Shown in pieces: positions 62,807 through 64,000 of a stretch of DNA of 64,000 nt (the stretch's first letter is position 1; every line of letters starts with the position of its first letter). The notes below the pieces were generated by a model, which saw only the letters and a program-made list of their open reading frames with translations, did not search any database and had not been told where the DNA came from. The translations under genes were made by a program, and so were the position numbers. The stretch spans positions 3,474,501 through 3,538,500 of the forward strand of contig NC_009615.1 in assembly GCF_000012845.1 (NCBI RefSeq), read 5' to 3'. Source of the DNA: Parabacteroides distasonis ATCC 8503. Its GTDB lineage: Bacteria > Bacteroidota > Bacteroidia > Bacteroidales > Tannerellaceae.

Positions 62807-64000
62807 ATGAGAATTACATCAATATTTTTATTTACAATCATCATATTTGGAGGATTATCATGTTCAAATGATGATAGCCTTATTCATAATAAGACTAAAG
62901 GAATCTTAGAGAAATATCCTGAACCCACTGTCACAATAACAGCTCATAATCATATACCTTTTCTTGCTAAAAATATTTTAGAAGAAAAAGCGATTACAAA
63001 AAGTGTAAATATTATCTCCGATATTGCATGGGCAAATGGATTTGGAAGAACAATTACAGCCCGATCGGATGAAATGGTAATACCAGACAATATGAATAGA
63101 TACATATACCCGGGATCAATATTGGAAGCATCTAGCATTGCAGAGACACGATTTACTCCAATACCTGTAAAAAACAATCCGGTCCATGTCTCTGTCTCTT
63201 TTCCTGCTAAAAAAGTAGGAGGAACTATAAAAGAGCCTTCTTTATTGAATATCAGACAATTTGTCATGGATCTAATGCAACAAAATAATATAGGAAAACA
63301 AAGTGCAACATTAAGTTTTGATGTTCAAAAATTTGTATCATATGATGAATTAAAAATGACTTTTGGCTCTAATGAAAATACAGGATTATTGTTTTGGGGA
63401 ACTTCTTCTGCGCAGTATCAAAATAAATATAGAATCATACGCAGCTCTGGACTTTGCATAAAATTTATTCAGAAATATTTCACATTAGACATGGATATTC
63501 CTAGTAATGGTCTAATTTCAGGAACTATACCAGGAGGATACTCACCTGTATACGTTAGCTCTATTGCCTATGGAAGAATAGGTATTCTCACACTAGAAAC
63601 AAATTACGATTATGAAAAAGCTAACAAATTAGTGAAAGAAACTTTTAATTCGCTATTTATTAACAAGAATAATACACTCACAAAGGAGCAAGAAGCCTTT
63701 TTCAATAGCGCAGAAATGAAAGTTTTCATAGCAGGAGGATCAGGGGTCACAGGAGTTAAAACTATAGGAGGTATTAAAGAATTCACAAATTATATTACAG
63801 AGGGAGGAGAGTTTTCAGCATCCTCACCAGGTAAACCAATTTTTTGTTCTTTTGCAAACTATAGTGACGATTCTCCATATCGCATTAATTTCAAAATAGA
63901 TATAGACAGTGATCCTGTTTATGCAAGACTTGAATATGATATAACCAAAGATGTATCAGGTGGAAATGTTAAATCATGGTATACTGATGCTAATGTTTAT
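62807..64000 (+). CDS. Long CDC-like cytolysin lipoprotein (3' end beyond window)
   Basis: The open frame from 62807 reaches the window end (398 codons) with no stop. It is a lipoprotein (Cys19 in GLSC, then SNDD). Cytolysin landmarks are clear: YIYPGSILEASS (99-110), NPVHVSVSFP (124-133), KFIQKYFTLDMDIPSNG (219-235), SPVYVSSIAYGRIGILTLET (246-265) and YSDDSP. The chain continues past the end of the short protein with DPVYARLEYDITKDVSGGNV, where CDC domain 4 or a replacement domain would begin. It is therefore the likely long partner of the short protein upstream. Confidence 0.85.
   Translation, partial: MRITSIFLFTIIIFGGLSCSNDDSLIHNKTKGILEKYPEPTVTITAHNHIPFLAKNILEEKAITKSVNIISDIAWANGFGRTITARSDEMVIPDNMNRYIYPGSILEASSIAETRFTPIPVKNNPVHVSVSFPAKKVGGTIKEPSLLNIRQFVMDLMQQNNIGKQSATLSFDVQKFVSYDELKMTFGSNENTGLLFWGTSSAQYQNKYRIIRSSGLCIKFIQKYFTLDMDIPSNGLISGTIPGGYSPVYVSSIAYGRIGILTLETNYDYEKANKLVKETFNSLFINKNNTLTKEQEAFFNSAEMKVFIAGGSGVTGVKTIGGIKEFTNYITEGGEFSASSPGKPIFCSFANYSDDSPYRINFKIDIDSDPVYARLEYDITKDVSGGNVKSWYTDANVY

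Noticed and set aside
62950-63267. A 105-codon antisense frame in the long cytolysin gene
   Set aside because: The plus strand carries an uninterrupted 398-codon frame with clear cytolysin motifs.

Overview
The window is from a Bacteroidota chromosome, most likely Parabacteroides (P. distasonis or a close relative). The evidence is SusC/SusD pairs, Bacteroidetes-type promoters (-7 box TAnnTTTG), lipoproteins with acidic residues just after the lipobox Cys, family S46 dipeptidyl peptidases, and a sialic-acid locus of the Bacteroides/Tannerella type. The species name is inference. I see no rRNA, tRNA, CRISPR array or intact insertion sequence.

Layout. (1) 1-14,129 is ordinary core genome: the end of an RND pump gene with its outer-membrane partner, C69, C1 and S46 peptidases, a DUF389 membrane protein, a TPR-histidine kinase, a polysaccharide flippase and ruvB. 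(2) 14,247-41,096 is an accessory island built around peptide natural products. It holds a DUF1703-type ATPase/nuclease flanked by palindromic repeats, a membrane-tethered TPR regulator, a two-domain glycosyltransferase and a LuxR-type regulator. A first RiPP module follows: a 55-residue precursor with a GG leader (22,825-22,992), a radical SAM maturase, a pseudo-radical-SAM partner, a LanC-like protein and two glycosyltransferases. Five paralogous lipoprotein beta-propeller genes are spread through the island; one is frameshifted. A collapsed second copy of the glycosyltransferase pair records a tandem duplication. The island ends with a C39-peptidase ABC exporter and an HlyD adaptor, between which sits an AT-rich second module: a radical SAM maturase, an 87-residue Cys-rich GG precursor and a protein carrying a receptor plug without a barrel. 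The simplest reading is that peptides are modified (radical SAM, perhaps glycosylation), cut after GG by the C39 domain and exported.

(3) 41,297-58,129 is a full sialic-acid scavenging locus: ROK regulator, Neu5Ac lyase, ManNAc/GlcNAc 2-epimerase, MFS importer, SusC/SusD-like NanO/NanU, sialidase, GH20 hexosaminidase, an SGNH/sialate O-acetylesterase fusion and a NanM-type mutarotase. Outer enzymes release and de-acetylate sialic acid, NanOU and NanT import it, and NanL/NanE convert it to hexosamine. A clear second promoter inside an inverted repeat precedes the sialidase.

(4) 58,130-64,000 holds palindromic repeats, a Crp-like regulator and an alpha-oxoamine synthase-type enzyme. An AT-rich group of three lipoprotein genes follows. 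The last two are adjacent relatives of cholesterol-dependent cytolysins: a short form ending where domain 4 would begin, and a longer form running off the window. With the upstream DUF4377-like lipoprotein they look like a two-component pore-forming toxin locus with a possible immunity protein. This and the double RiPP island are the most interesting systems here.
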